From: Flavimobilis massiliensis
GTDB lineage: Bacteria; Actinomycetota; Actinomycetes; Actinomycetales; Cellulomonadaceae
NCBI RefSeq assembly: GCF_900240335.1
Contig: NZ_LT964979.1
Coordinates: 1,612,001 to 1,676,000, forward strand
Length of the DNA stretch: 64,000 bases
Direction of reading: 5' to 3'
The translations under genes were made by a program, and so were the position numbers. Under the pieces are notes generated by a model. It searched no databases. It saw only the letters and a list, made by a program, of their open reading frames with translations, and was not told the DNA's origin. Positions 25,730 to 33,660 of this stretch are shown piece after piece. The number at the start of each line of letters is the position of its first letter. The stretch's first letter is position 1.

Positions 25730-25860
25730 GATGCGCCGCTGGCGTGGACCAGGTCCGCACCTCGCGAGCGATCACACGATACTAGGGGAAGTGCCCCGAG
25801 CGGAAATCGAGCCGTTCGGAGGCGCTCCGACCAGCACGAGAGGGGACGCTGCCACCGCCC

Positions 25861-26790
25861 ATGTGCACGAGCCCCGCACCCACCCCGCACCCTCCTGGTC
25901 TCGACCGGACGGGCCTCGCCGCAGGCTTCGGCGCCTACCTCGTGTGGGGGATGTTCCCCGTGTACTTCCACCTCTTCACGCGCACGGGCGCGGTCGAGGT
26001 CGTCGCGTACCGCGTCGTGTGGGGTCTTGCCGTCAGCGTGCTGCTCGTCGTGCTCACGCACCGGTGGCGCGCGTTCGTCGCGCTGTGGCGCTCGCCGCGG
26101 ACGGTCGCGCTGCTCGCTGCGGCATCGCTACTCATCGGAGCGAACTGGTTGCTCTACGTGTGGGGTGTCCTCTCGGGGCACGTCGTCGACGCGTCGCTCG
26201 GGTACTACGTCAACCCGCTCGTCACCGTCCTGCTCGCGGTCGTCGTCCTGAGGGAGCGGCTCACGGTCGCTCAGCTGTGGGCGCTCGGCGTGGGCACGGT
26301 CGCCGTCGTCGTCGTGTCCGCGGGCGGGCACGGCGTGCCGTGGCTTGCGCTGGCGCTCGCGGTGACGTTCGGGCTCTACGGGCTCGTGAAGAAGCAGGTG
26401 GGCGCGGGCGTCGACCCGCTTGCGGGGCTCGCCGTCGAGACGGCGGTGCTCACGCCCGTCGCGCTCGGGTTCCTCCTGTGGCTCGGGCCCACGCCCTCGA
26501 CGACGTCGGGTCTCGGGTACGGCGCGCTCCTCGTGACGCTCGGTGTCGTCACCGTCGCACCGCTGACGATGTTCGCGACCGCTGCGCAACGCCTGCCGCT
26601 CACCGTCGTCGGGCTCCTGCAGTACCTCACGCCGACGGTCCAGCTCGGGCTCGGCGTCCTCCTCTACAACGAGCCGATGAGCCCCGCGCGATGGGCCGGC
26701 TTCGCGCTCGTGTGGGTCGCGCTCGCGATCCTCACCGCCGACGCGCTGCGGGCGCTGCGCCGCCCGCGCGACCGCGGGCCGCGCGGCTAG
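25861..26790 (+). CDS. rarD: RarD-type EamA-family transporter
   Basis: A 309-residue permease with ten hydrophobic segments in two EamA halves. Signature stretches are G-A-Y-L-V-W-G-M-F-P-V-Y-F near the start, A-N-W-L-L-Y-V-W-G-V, and L-Q-Y-L-T-P-T-V-Q-L in the second half. This is the RarD (chloramphenicol-sensitive) subgroup of the drug/metabolite transporter superfamily; its substrate is not settled. ATG 25861 has no strong ribosome-binding site. It is divergent from tRNA-Tyr and followed after 45 bp by yajQ, which has its own ribosome-binding site. Confidence 0.9.
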   Translation: MCTSPAPTPHPPGLDRTGLAAGFGAYLVWGMFPVYFHLFTRTGAVEVVAYRVVWGLAVSVLLVVLTHRWRAFVALWRSPRTVALLAAASLLIGANWLLYVWGVLSGHVVDASLGYYVNPLVTVLLAVVVLRERLTVAQLWALGVGTVAVVVVSAGGHGVPWLALALAVTFGLYGLVKKQVGAGVDPLAGLAVETAVLTPVALGFLLWLGPTPSTTSGLGYGALLVTLGVVTVAPLTMFATAAQRLPLTVVGLLQYLTPTVQLGLGVLLYNEPMSPARWAGFALVWVALAILTADALRALRRPRDRGPRG

Positions 26791-26835
26791 GCTGGGACCA
26801 GAAACCCGCCCCCTCTCACGCACAAGGAGAACACC

Positions 26836-27330
26836 GTGGCCGACTCCTCCATGGACATCGTCAGCAAGGTCGACCGTCAGGAGGTCGACAACGCGCTCAA
26901 CCAGGCGATCAAGGAGGTCGGGCAGCGCTACGACTTCCGCAACGTCGGCGCCTCGATCGCGTGGTCCGGCGAGAAGATCGTCATGATCGCCAACTCCGAG
27001 GAGCGCGTCCTCGCGATCCTTGACGTCTTCCAGACGAAGCTCATCAAGCGCGGCATCTCCCTCAAGGCCATCGACACGGGCGACAAGGGCCCGCAGCTCT
27101 CCGGCAAGGAGTACCGCCTTGAGGCGACCCTCAAGGAGGGTCTCGCGGGCGAGAACGCCAAGAAGGTCACGAAGATCATCCGCGAAGAGGGCCCCAAGGG
27201 CGTGAAGACGCAAATCACGGGCGACGAGGTCCGTGCGACGTCGAAGTCCCGCGACGACCTCCAGGCCGTGCAGGCGCTCCTCAAGGGCGCCGACCTGGAC
27301 TTCGCGGTCCAGTTCACGAACTACCGCTGA
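26836..27330 (+). CDS. yajQ: YajQ-family nucleotide-binding protein
   Basis: A 164-residue DUF520 protein. It starts at GTG 26836 after a strong AAGGAGAA. Conserved stretches are S-M-D-I-V-S-K-V-D, E-V-D-N-A-L-N-Q, R-Y-D-F-R, I-K-R-G-I-S and the C-terminal D-L-D-F-A-V-Q-F-T-N-Y-R. YajQ proteins bind nucleotides or tRNA, and in Xanthomonas bind cyclic di-GMP; their role in Actinobacteria is unclear. The stop overlaps the next ATG by one base (TGATG). Confidence 0.95.
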   Translation: MADSSMDIVSKVDRQEVDNALNQAIKEVGQRYDFRNVGASIAWSGEKIVMIANSEERVLAILDVFQTKLIKRGISLKAIDTGDKGPQLSGKEYRLEATLKEGLAGENAKKVTKIIREEGPKGVKTQITGDEVRATSKSRDDLQAVQALLKGADLDFAVQFTNYR

Positions 27331-27779
27331 TGGCCGTCCCCGCGTCGACGGTCGCCACGGCGACCGTCCTTGGGGCGGTCGGTGCCCTTCATGTCGCGTG
27401 GGCCGCGGGCTCAACGTTCCCGCTCGAGGACCGGGAGGCGTTCTCGGCGACTTTCCTCGGCGTCGACGGTCTCGGCAGCCCCGGTCCCGCGGCGTGCCTC
27501 GCAGTCGCGGGTCTCGTGACGACGACGGCGTGCGCAGCGGTCGTCGCCTCGCAAGCGCCCGAGGGATCGCGCGTCGGGCGACTCTCCCGGCGCGGTGCTC
27601 GCACCGCCGCGCGAGTGCTCGCGGCGCGAGCGGCTGCCGGCATCGCCGTCTCGGGGTTCGGGCTGCGGGCGACGACCCCTCGCTTCCGGACGCTCGACCT
27701 CACGGTCTACTCGCCGCTGTGCGCGGCGCTCGCCGTCGGGCTCGCCCGCAGCGCCCGCACAGCTCGCCCCTTCCGGTGA
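27330..27779 (+). CDS. DUF3995-type small membrane protein
   Basis: A 149-residue protein with four hydrophobic segments (near residues 7-25, 48-68, 90-110 and 126-142). Features match DUF3995: an early H-V-A-W-A-A-G, and the conserved ending F-R-T-L-D-L-T-V-Y-S-P-L-C. Function unknown. It overlaps yajQ by one base at its start and overlaps the next gene at its end (GTGA), so yajQ and the next three genes read as one transcription unit. Confidence 0.78.
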   Translation: MAVPASTVATATVLGAVGALHVAWAAGSTFPLEDREAFSATFLGVDGLGSPGPAACLAVAGLVTTTACAAVVASQAPEGSRVGRLSRRGARTAARVLAARAAAGIAVSGFGLRATTPRFRTLDLTVYSPLCAALAVGLARSARTARPFR

Positions 27780-28603
27780 GAGAGGCCCCGCGCGTCGTCG
27801 CGACGGACCTCGACGGGACGCTCCTGCGGTCGGACGGCACCGTCTCGGACCGCACGCGCTCCGTCCTGCGACGTCTCGACGACGCGGGGGTGCGCGTCGT
27901 CTTCGTGACGGCGCGGCCGCCGCGCTGGCTGCCCGCGCTCGCCGACCTCGCGGGAGGGCACGGCACGGCCGTCGTCCTCAACGGCGCGGCCGTGTACGAG
28001 TTCGCGACGGGCACGCTCGAGCAGGTCCACGGCTTCGAGCGGGCGGCCGCGGCGAGCATCGTCGACGACCTGCGTGCCGCGATCCCCGGGCTGACCTTCG
28101 TCCTCGAGCGCATCGACGGCCCCGTCTACGACCCCGGGTTCGTGAGCACGCACCCCGTGCCGGCCGATGCGCGCCGTGTCGACGTCGCGACGACGCTCGT
28201 CGCCCACGGCGACCCGTGCGACGCCGGCCCGGGCGCCGTCGTCGGCAAGATCCTCGCGCGGCACGACAGACTCGGGCACGACGAGCTCTACGCACGCGTC
28301 GCCGACGTCGTCGGGAACCGGGGGATCCTCGCGTACTCGGGCGCGCACGCCCTCGCCGAGCTGTCCGCGCCCGGCGTGACGAAGGCCGCGGGCCTCGCCC
28401 GCTGGTGCGCCGCGCACGACGTCACGCCGGCCGACGTGTGGGCGTTCGGCGACATGCCGAACGACCTGCCGATGCTCACGTGGGCGGGCCACGGCGTCGC
28501 GGTCGCCAACGCGCACCCCGAGGTGCTCGCGCACGCGGACGCGCAGACCGCCTCGAACGACGCCGACGGCTTCGCCTCGTACGTCGAGCGGCTCCTCGGG
28601 TGA
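27776..28603 (+). CDS. Cof-type HAD-IIB hydrolase
   Basis: A 275-residue phosphatase of the haloacid dehalogenase superfamily. Motif I is D-L-D-G-T-L-L-R-S-D, motif II is V-T-A-R-P, and motifs III/IV are the late K (V-T-K-A-A-G-L) and G-D-M-P-N-D-L-P-M. A cap of type IIB lies between. Such enzymes dephosphorylate sugar phosphates, nucleotides or flavin precursors; the substrate is not predictable here. GTG 27776 overlaps the preceding stop (GTGA), and its own stop overlaps the next GTG the same way. Confidence 0.9.
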   Translation: MREAPRVVATDLDGTLLRSDGTVSDRTRSVLRRLDDAGVRVVFVTARPPRWLPALADLAGGHGTAVVLNGAAVYEFATGTLEQVHGFERAAAASIVDDLRAAIPGLTFVLERIDGPVYDPGFVSTHPVPADARRVDVATTLVAHGDPCDAGPGAVVGKILARHDRLGHDELYARVADVVGNRGILAYSGAHALAELSAPGVTKAAGLARWCAAHDVTPADVWAFGDMPNDLPMLTWAGHGVAVANAHPEVLAHADAQTASNDADGFASYVERLLG

Positions 28604-29475
28604 CGGACACGCGCCGGCCGCTCCGCGAGGAGCTGCGCGGCGTCCGCCCACCCGCCCTCCTGCTCGTCTCGGGCGCGATCGGCCTGCTCGTCTGGTACTC
28701 CGGGCTCACCGGGACGTGGGACGCGGCGCACGCTCCCGCGGTCGTCGACCCTCAGCACGTCGTGCTCGCCGTCACCGCCGGGTTCCTCGCGTGCACGCCG
28801 CTCCTCGGCGGCCTGCTGCCCGTGACGACGGCCGTGCTCGCGCTCGTCGCCACGGCGTCGCTCGTCGTCACGGGGCAGGCGTCGGACACGATCCTCGCCG
28901 CCCCGTTGCTCGCCTTCGTCCTCATCGCCCTCGACACCGTGCCGCGTCGGCTCGCCCGCACGAAAGCACCGGCGTCGCTCATCCACCCGGGTGACACCCG
29001 GCGAGGTCCGGTGCCGCTGCCCAGGCTGCCGCTCGGGACCGTCGCCGCGGAGTACCGGCAGGCCGGCGTGCTCGCCGCCGTCTCGCTCGCCCTCGTCGGC
29101 GGCGGCATCGCTTGGACCGTCCACGACGCGGCCCAGGTGCGGGAGCTCCGCACCGACGGCGTCGTCGTCACCGCCGAGATCGTGGACGTCACGCGCGAAG
29201 GCCGCCGCAAGATCTCCCCGACCGCGCACCTCGACATGCCCGACGGCACACGGATCCGCCTCGAGCGCGCCGTCGCGTGGAACGGCCTCGAGCTCGAGGT
29301 GCGCTGGCTTCCCGGCACGGACCGCGCCGAAGAGACGTCGAACCCCGAACGCCCCACTCGGCCGCTCGGCTTCAGCGGCGCCGGGCTCGCCGCGCTCGTC
29401 GGCGCCGGAGCGTTCGTGCGGCGCGCCGTCGTCGCGGGGCGTCGTGCCGACGCCCCGAAGGTCACGTCCCACTGA
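28600..29475 (+). CDS. Membrane protein with DUF3592-like domain
   Basis: A 291-residue protein with transmembrane segments near residues 20-35, 50-75, 78-110, 150-175 and 250-270. Between the last two is a soluble segment, T-A-E-I-V-D-V-T-R-E-G-R-R-K followed by H-L-D-M-P-D-G-T, that resembles the extracytoplasmic domain of DUF3592 proteins. No function is known. It starts at GTG 28600 overlapping the HAD gene's stop and is the last gene of the yajQ unit. It converges on map across 75 bp. Confidence 0.75.
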   Translation: MTDTRRPLREELRGVRPPALLLVSGAIGLLVWYSGLTGTWDAAHAPAVVDPQHVVLAVTAGFLACTPLLGGLLPVTTAVLALVATASLVVTGQASDTILAAPLLAFVLIALDTVPRRLARTKAPASLIHPGDTRRGPVPLPRLPLGTVAAEYRQAGVLAAVSLALVGGGIAWTVHDAAQVRELRTDGVVVTAEIVDVTREGRRKISPTAHLDMPDGTRIRLERAVAWNGLELEVRWLPGTDRAEETSNPERPTRPLGFSGAGLAALVGAGAFVRRAVVAGRRADAPKVTSH

Positions 29476-29550
29476 GACGACGCCGCCGCCCGCTCCTGGG
29501 GACGGAGGGGCGCGGCGTGCGCGTTCGGATCGGCTCGTCAGAGCCGCACG

Positions 29551-30318
29551 TCAGAGCGCCGTGAGGATGCGGGGGCCGTCGTCGGTGAGCGCGATCGTGT
29601 GCTCGACGTGCGCGGCGCGCTGCCGCGAGCGGGAGTAGAGCGTCCAGCCGTCGTCGCCGTACGTGTAGCGGCCCGAGCCGCCGTGGATGAACATCGGCTC
29701 GAGCGCGAGCACGAGGCCCGCCTTGAGCTCCATGCCCTTGCGGGCGCGGCCCTCGTTGGGGACGAACGGCTCCCCGTGCATCTCGCGGCCGATGCCGTGG
29801 CCGCCGTGGTCCTCGAGGTTGCCGACCTTCGCCTTGCGGGCGACCCGGCCGATCGCGGCGGAGATGTCGCCGAGGCGGCCGCCGACCTGGGCGGCGGCGA
29901 TGCCCGCGTCGAGCGCGGCGCGCGTCGTCGCGATGAGGTCGAGGTCCTCCTGACGGGGGGTGCCGACGACGAAGCTCGTCGCGGAGTCGGCAGCCCAGCC
30001 CTTGAGGATCGCGCCGCAGTCGATCGACACGAGGTCGCCGTCGGCGATGCGCAGGTCGTTCGGGATGCCGTGGACGACGGCGTCGTTGACGGACGCGCAG
30101 ATGACGCCTGGGAACGGGGTGGGCGCCCAGTCGGGGTGGTAGTTGAGGAACGGCGAGGTCGCGCCGGCGCCGAAGATGACGTCCCGGGCGACGGCGTCGA
30201 GCTCCTTGAGAGAGGTGCCGACGACGGCGGCCTCCTCGACGGCCTTGAGCGCGCGAGCGACGATCCGGCCGGCCTCGCGCATCTCGTCGATCTCGGCAGG
30301 TGTACGCAGCTCGATCAT
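29551..30318 (-). CDS. map: Methionine aminopeptidase, type I
   Basis: A 255-residue enzyme that removes the initiator methionine. All five metal ligands are visible: D in S-I-D-C-G-A, D in A-A-D-S-A-T-S-F, H in G-H-G-I-G-R-E-M-H, E in L-E-P-M-F and E in V-E-H-T. His in V-V-H-G-I-P is the substrate-side residue. ATG 30318 is preferred because AGGATGGG stands at suitable distance; ATG 30327 is in frame but touches its would-be ribosome-binding site. It is separated from htpX by a nested palindrome, so the two are probably separate transcripts. Confidence 0.96.
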   Translation of the reverse strand: MIELRTPAEIDEMREAGRIVARALKAVEEAAVVGTSLKELDAVARDVIFGAGATSPFLNYHPDWAPTPFPGVICASVNDAVVHGIPNDLRIADGDLVSIDCGAILKGWAADSATSFVVGTPRQEDLDLIATTRAALDAGIAAAQVGGRLGDISAAIGRVARKAKVGNLEDHGGHGIGREMHGEPFVPNEGRARKGMELKAGLVLALEPMFIHGGSGRYTYGDDGWTLYSRSRQRAAHVEHTIALTDDGPRILTAL

Positions 30319-30373
30319 GCGTCCCATCCTACCGACGCCCAGTTCCCCCTCCCTCTCCCTCCCCAGGAGCCCG

Positions 30374-30440
30374 CGAGATAGCGCGCGTCGGACGAGATAG
30401 CGCGCGTCGCGCGCTATCTCGTCCGAAGAGCGCTATCTCG
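30374..30440. terminator. Nested palindrome between htpX and map
   Basis: An inner stem of 17 bp (30389-30405 with 30409-30425) has a 3-base loop. It is enclosed by an outer 11-bp stem (30374-30384 with 30430-30440). GAGATAGCGCGCGTCG also occurs as a direct repeat (30375-30390 and 30394-30409). A G-rich run follows at 30440-30454. Confidence 0.7.
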
Positions 30441-30464
30441 GGGGGGGAGGGGGGACAGGCGCCG

Positions 30465-31325
30465 TCAGCCGTTCGTCGCCATGCGCTGGAGGCGCTCGAT
30501 GCGCTCGTCCATCGGCGGGTGCGTCGCGAAGAGACGCGCCGCACCACCCTTGAACGGGTTGGCGATCATGAGGTGCGAGACGTTCTCGAGGTTCTGCGTC
30601 GGCGGCAGCGGCGCCGCTTGCGTCCCCCGCTCGAGCTTGCGCAACGCGGACGCGAGTGCGAGCGGGTCGCGCGTGAGGCGCGCGCCGTCCTCGTCGGCGT
30701 CGAACTCCCGCGTCCGCGAGATCGCCATCTGCACGAGGGCCGCCGCGAACGGCGCGAGCAGCGCAAGGGCGATGCCCGCGATCGGGTTGACGTTCCGCCT
30801 GTCGTCGCCGCCCCCGCCGAAGAACATGAGGAACTGCGCGAGCGACGTGACGACGCCCGCGACCGCCGCCGCCATCGACGAGGTGAGGATGTCGCGGTTG
30901 TAGACGTGCATGAGCTCGTGCCCGAGGACGCCGCGCAGCTCGCGCTCGTCGAGGAGCGCGAGGATGCCCTCCGTGCAGCACACCGCCGCGTTCTGCGGGT
31001 TGCGGCCCGTCGCGAACGCGTTGGGCGCGGCCGTCGGCGAGACGTAAAGGCGTGGCATCGGCTGCCGCGCCTCCATGGAGAGCTCGCGCACGATCCGGTA
31101 CATGGCGGGCTGCTCGAGCTCGCTCACCGGGTAGGCGTGCATCGAGCGGATCGCGATCTTGTCGGAGTTCCAGTACGACACCGCGGTCGAGACGACGCCG
31201 ATGCCCGCGAACACCCAGAGCATCGTCGGGCTGTGACGGAAGAAGAGTGCCCACAGGCCGAGGAGCACCGCCCACAGGACGCCGAAGAGCATCGCCGTCT
31301 TGAGACCGTTGAAGTGCTTGTGCAT
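30465..31325 (-). CDS. htpX: Membrane zinc metalloprotease HtpX
   Basis: A 286-residue M48 protease of membrane protein quality control. Two N-terminal transmembrane segments are followed by the zinc motif H-E-L-M-H and, downstream, the third-ligand region T-R-E-F-D-A-D. Two more hydrophobic segments lie between them (residues about 145-165 and 180-200). The conserved N-A-F-A-T-G-R-N-P is also present. ATG 31325 follows GGGAGC. It is flanked on both sides by similarly built nested palindromes, which isolate it transcriptionally. Confidence 0.95.
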   Translation of the reverse strand: MHKHFNGLKTAMLFGVLWAVLLGLWALFFRHSPTMLWVFAGIGVVSTAVSYWNSDKIAIRSMHAYPVSELEQPAMYRIVRELSMEARQPMPRLYVSPTAAPNAFATGRNPQNAAVCCTEGILALLDERELRGVLGHELMHVYNRDILTSSMAAAVAGVVTSLAQFLMFFGGGGDDRRNVNPIAGIALALLAPFAAALVQMAISRTREFDADEDGARLTRDPLALASALRKLERGTQAAPLPPTQNLENVSHLMIANPFKGGAARLFATHPPMDERIERLQRMATNG

Positions 31326-31445
31326 GTGCCGCTCCCGTGCGACGCCGTCGGGTGGTGGAGCCCCCGAGCTGCCGACGTCGCTCTACGAGGTCCAACGAGA
31401 ACGCTCGGCGGGTCGTTCCAGAGACACGCAGCACACGACCCGCTC

Positions 31446-31502
31446 CCCGACGGAGTGACGGATCCCGCCCGTTGAACGGGCGGGATCCGTCAATCCGTCG
31501 GG
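31446..31502. terminator. Nested palindrome between nadE and htpX
   Basis: The inner arms, 31456-31473 and 31475-31492, are exact 18-bp inverted repeats. The outer arms, 31446-31454 and 31494-31502, are exact 9-bp repeats. It lies 18 bp past the nadE stop and probably terminates the NAD operon. Confidence 0.75.
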
Positions 31503-31519
31503 AAGGGTGGCGCGGGCCG

Positions 31520-32353
31520 TCAGTCCGCCGGGAGGTCGACCGACGGCGGCAGGTAGCGCGCCTTGAAGGCCGCGCCCGCGACGAGCTGCTGCGTCCGCGC
31601 CCACGCCGCCTCGTCGACCGACGCCGGCCGCACGGCACCCTCCGGCCGGCCTGCACCGGCCGCGAGCGCACGCAGCGCCGCGTCGAGCACCGGGTACGGC
31701 GGGAGCGAGTCGGAGTCCTCCTGCCCGTCGGCAAGCTCGGCCGACGGCGGCCGCGACACCGTGAACGCGGGAATGACCTCGCTCTCCCGGTTGATCCACG
31801 CCGCAAGCTCCTGGACCTCGGTCTTGTAGAGCCGCCCGAGCGGCGCGACCGCGCCGATCCCGTCGCCGTAGAGCGTGAAGTAGCCCGTCCGCACCTCGGA
31901 GAGGTTGCCGGTGTTGAGAACGATGCCGCCCGTCGCGTTGGCGATCGCCATGAGCGTCGTGCCCCGCAGGCGCGCCTGGATGTTCTGCTCCGCGACGCTC
32001 GTCGCCCCGTCGACGAAGCCGGGCCAGGCGGGCGGGCCCGCCATGCCGTCCTGCACCGCGGACCGCAGCACGCCGTACGGCTCGTCGATCGAGATGACGT
32101 GGTGGTCGGTGCCGAGGTTGCGGCCGAGCGCCGCCGCGTCGTCGCGTGACGCCTGCGACGAGAAGCGCGTCGGCAGGAACGCCGTGAGGACGTTCTCGCC
32201 GCGCATCGCGCGCGCTGCGGCGACGGCGACAACAGCGCCGTCGAGCCCGCCGGAGACGCCGACGACGACGCGACCGACGCGTGCGTCCGACGCCGCGCGG
32301 GCGATGCCGTCCGCCATGGCGTCGAGGACGCCCTCCCAGTCACGTGAGCTCAT
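31520..32353 (-). CDS. nadE: NAD(+) synthase, synthetase domain only
   Basis: A 277-residue enzyme amidating nicotinic acid adenine dinucleotide to NAD. It resembles the C-terminal synthetase domain of glutamine-dependent NadE (F-S-S-Q-A-S-R-D-D-A; E-Q-N-I-Q-A-R-L-R-G; G-Y-F-T-L-Y-G-D; P-P-S-A-E-L ... D-S-L-P-P-Y), but no glutaminase domain is fused, so ammonia may be the donor. Two usual residues are changed: the ATP loop reads S-G-G-L-D-G (normally S-G-G-x-D-S, position 39), and G-N-K-S-E reads G-N-L-S-E. It overlaps the upstream nrtR-like gene by 4 bp (ATGA). Confidence 0.88.
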   Translation of the reverse strand: MSSRDWEGVLDAMADGIARAASDARVGRVVVGVSGGLDGAVVAVAAARAMRGENVLTAFLPTRFSSQASRDDAAALGRNLGTDHHVISIDEPYGVLRSAVQDGMAGPPAWPGFVDGATSVAEQNIQARLRGTTLMAIANATGGIVLNTGNLSEVRTGYFTLYGDGIGAVAPLGRLYKTEVQELAAWINRESEVIPAFTVSRPPSAELADGQEDSDSLPPYPVLDAALRALAAGAGRPEGAVRPASVDEAAWARTQQLVAGAAFKARYLPPSVDLPAD

Positions 32354-33099
32354 CGCTCGTCCTCCTCGTCAGCAGTGGGTCGCAGGATCGCGGGGTGGAG
32401 GACGGTCGCGTCCCCCGTCTCGTAGAGCGCACCGACCCGGCCTCCCTCGAACCGGCTCGCGCCGCGCACATCGAGGCTGCGGACGAAGCCGGGGGTCGAG
32501 AGCACCTTGCGCGCGAAGTTCGACGGGTGCAGGCGGGTGCCCCACACGCACTCGTAGACGCGGCGCAGGTCGCCGAGCGTGAAGGGCTGCTCGACGAAGG
32601 CTGCGGCGAGCGTCGTGTACTCGATCTTCGAGCGGGCCCGCTCGACGGCGTCCGCGAGGATCTGGTCGTGGTCGAACGCGAGCGTCACCTCGCCGGCCTC
32701 GATGTCCCGCACCGCGAAGAAGCGCGCACGGGCGGCGTCGTCGCCCGCGACGGGAGCGGGCAGGTCCGGGAGGAACGCGAGGTACGCGGTCGAGACGACC
32801 CGCATCCGCGGGTCGCGACCGGGGGCGGAGTACGTGCGCAGCTGCTCGAGGTGGTAGCTCGAGATCTCGAGGCCCGTCTCCTCGACGAGCTCGCGGCGCG
32901 CGGTCTCCTCGCCGGGCTCGTCGATGTCGACGAACCCGCCGGGCAGCGCCCAGCAGCCCGCGTAGGGCTCGTTGCCGCGCTCGACGAGGAGCACGGAGAG
33001 CTCGCCGCCGCGGATCGTGAGGACGACGATGTCGCTCGTCACGGCGAACGGCGGGTAGGCCGACGGGTCGTACCCGGCGGGGGCGACGGCGTCAGACAA
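32350..33099 (-). CDS. nrtR: NrtR-like protein: NUDIX domain plus winged helix
   Basis: A 249-residue protein with an N-terminal NUDIX domain and a C-terminal winged-helix segment (P-F-T-L-G-D-L-R-R-V-Y-E-C-V ... N-F-A-R-K-V-L), the architecture of NrtR, the ADP-ribose-sensing repressor of NAD genes. The NUDIX box G-F-V-D-I-D-E-P-G-E-E-T-A-R-R-E-L-V-E-E is intact, so it may also hydrolyse ADP-ribose. The start is TTG 33099: a strong AAGGAGG stands 7 nt upstream and no better start fits. It overlaps the end of pncA by 8 bp and nadE by 4 bp, inside an NAD salvage operon. Regulatory role inferred from architecture and context. Confidence 0.85.
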   Translation of the reverse strand: MSDAVAPAGYDPSAYPPFAVTSDIVVLTIRGGELSVLLVERGNEPYAGCWALPGGFVDIDEPGEETARRELVEETGLEISSYHLEQLRTYSAPGRDPRMRVVSTAYLAFLPDLPAPVAGDDAARARFFAVRDIEAGEVTLAFDHDQILADAVERARSKIEYTTLAAAFVEQPFTLGDLRRVYECVWGTRLHPSNFARKVLSTPGFVRSLDVRGASRFEGGRVGALYETGDATVLHPAILRPTADEEDER

Positions 33100-33658
33100 G
33101 GCGCACCTCCTTCTCGCGGAGCAGGTCGAGCGCGACCTTCGTCGTGCCGGGCGCGACGCCCGCGGTGAGGTCGACGAGGACGGTCGTCGCAAGACCCGTG
33201 GCGTGCGCGTCGAGCGCGGTCGCGCGCACGCAGTGGTCCGTCGCGATGCCGACGACGTCGACCTCCTCGACGCCCGCGGCGCCGAGGACCTCGGCGAGGG
33301 GCCGTCCGGCGTCGTCGACGCCCTCGAAGCCCGAGTACGCGGCCTCGTACTCACCCTTGCGGACGCCCACGACGGGCATGTCCGTCGCGGCGAGCGCGGC
33401 GGCGACAGCCGGGTGGAGCTCGGCGCCGGCGGTGCCGGCCTCACAGTGGACGGGCCACGTGTCGAGGTAGTCGGGGGACGCGGACCAGTGCGTGCCCGGG
33501 TCGACGTGCCAGTCCTGCGTCGTGACGACGAGGTCGTAGCCGCCCTCGCCGATCTTGGCGGCGACGCCGCGGGCGACGTCGTTGCCGCCGGTGACGCCGA
33601 GGGCGCCGCCCTCGCAGAAGTCGTTCTGGACGTCGACGACGATGAGTGCGCGTGCCAT
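33092..33658 (-). CDS. pncA: Nicotinamidase
   Basis: A 188-residue cysteine hydrolase converting nicotinamide to nicotinate. The catalytic triad is visible: Asp in V-V-D-V-Q-N-D-F, Lys in R-K-G-E-Y, Cys in A-T-D-H-C-V-R-A-T-A. Metal ligands include D-W-H near residue 50. ATG 33658 follows AAGGAGC inside the end of pncB, with 2 bp between stop and start. Its product feeds directly into PncB, encoded just upstream. Confidence 0.96.
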   Translation of the reverse strand: MARALIVVDVQNDFCEGGALGVTGGNDVARGVAAKIGEGGYDLVVTTQDWHVDPGTHWSASPDYLDTWPVHCEAGTAGAELHPAVAAALAATDMPVVGVRKGEYEAAYSGFEGVDDAGRPLAEVLGAAGVEEVDVVGIATDHCVRATALDAHATGLATTVLVDLTAGVAPGTTKVALDLLREKEVRLV

Positions 33659-33660
33659 CT

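Noticed and set aside
30440..30455. G-run as a phase-variation tract
   Set aside because: It lies outside coding sequence beside a palindrome, so length change would not switch a gene; at most it affects termination.
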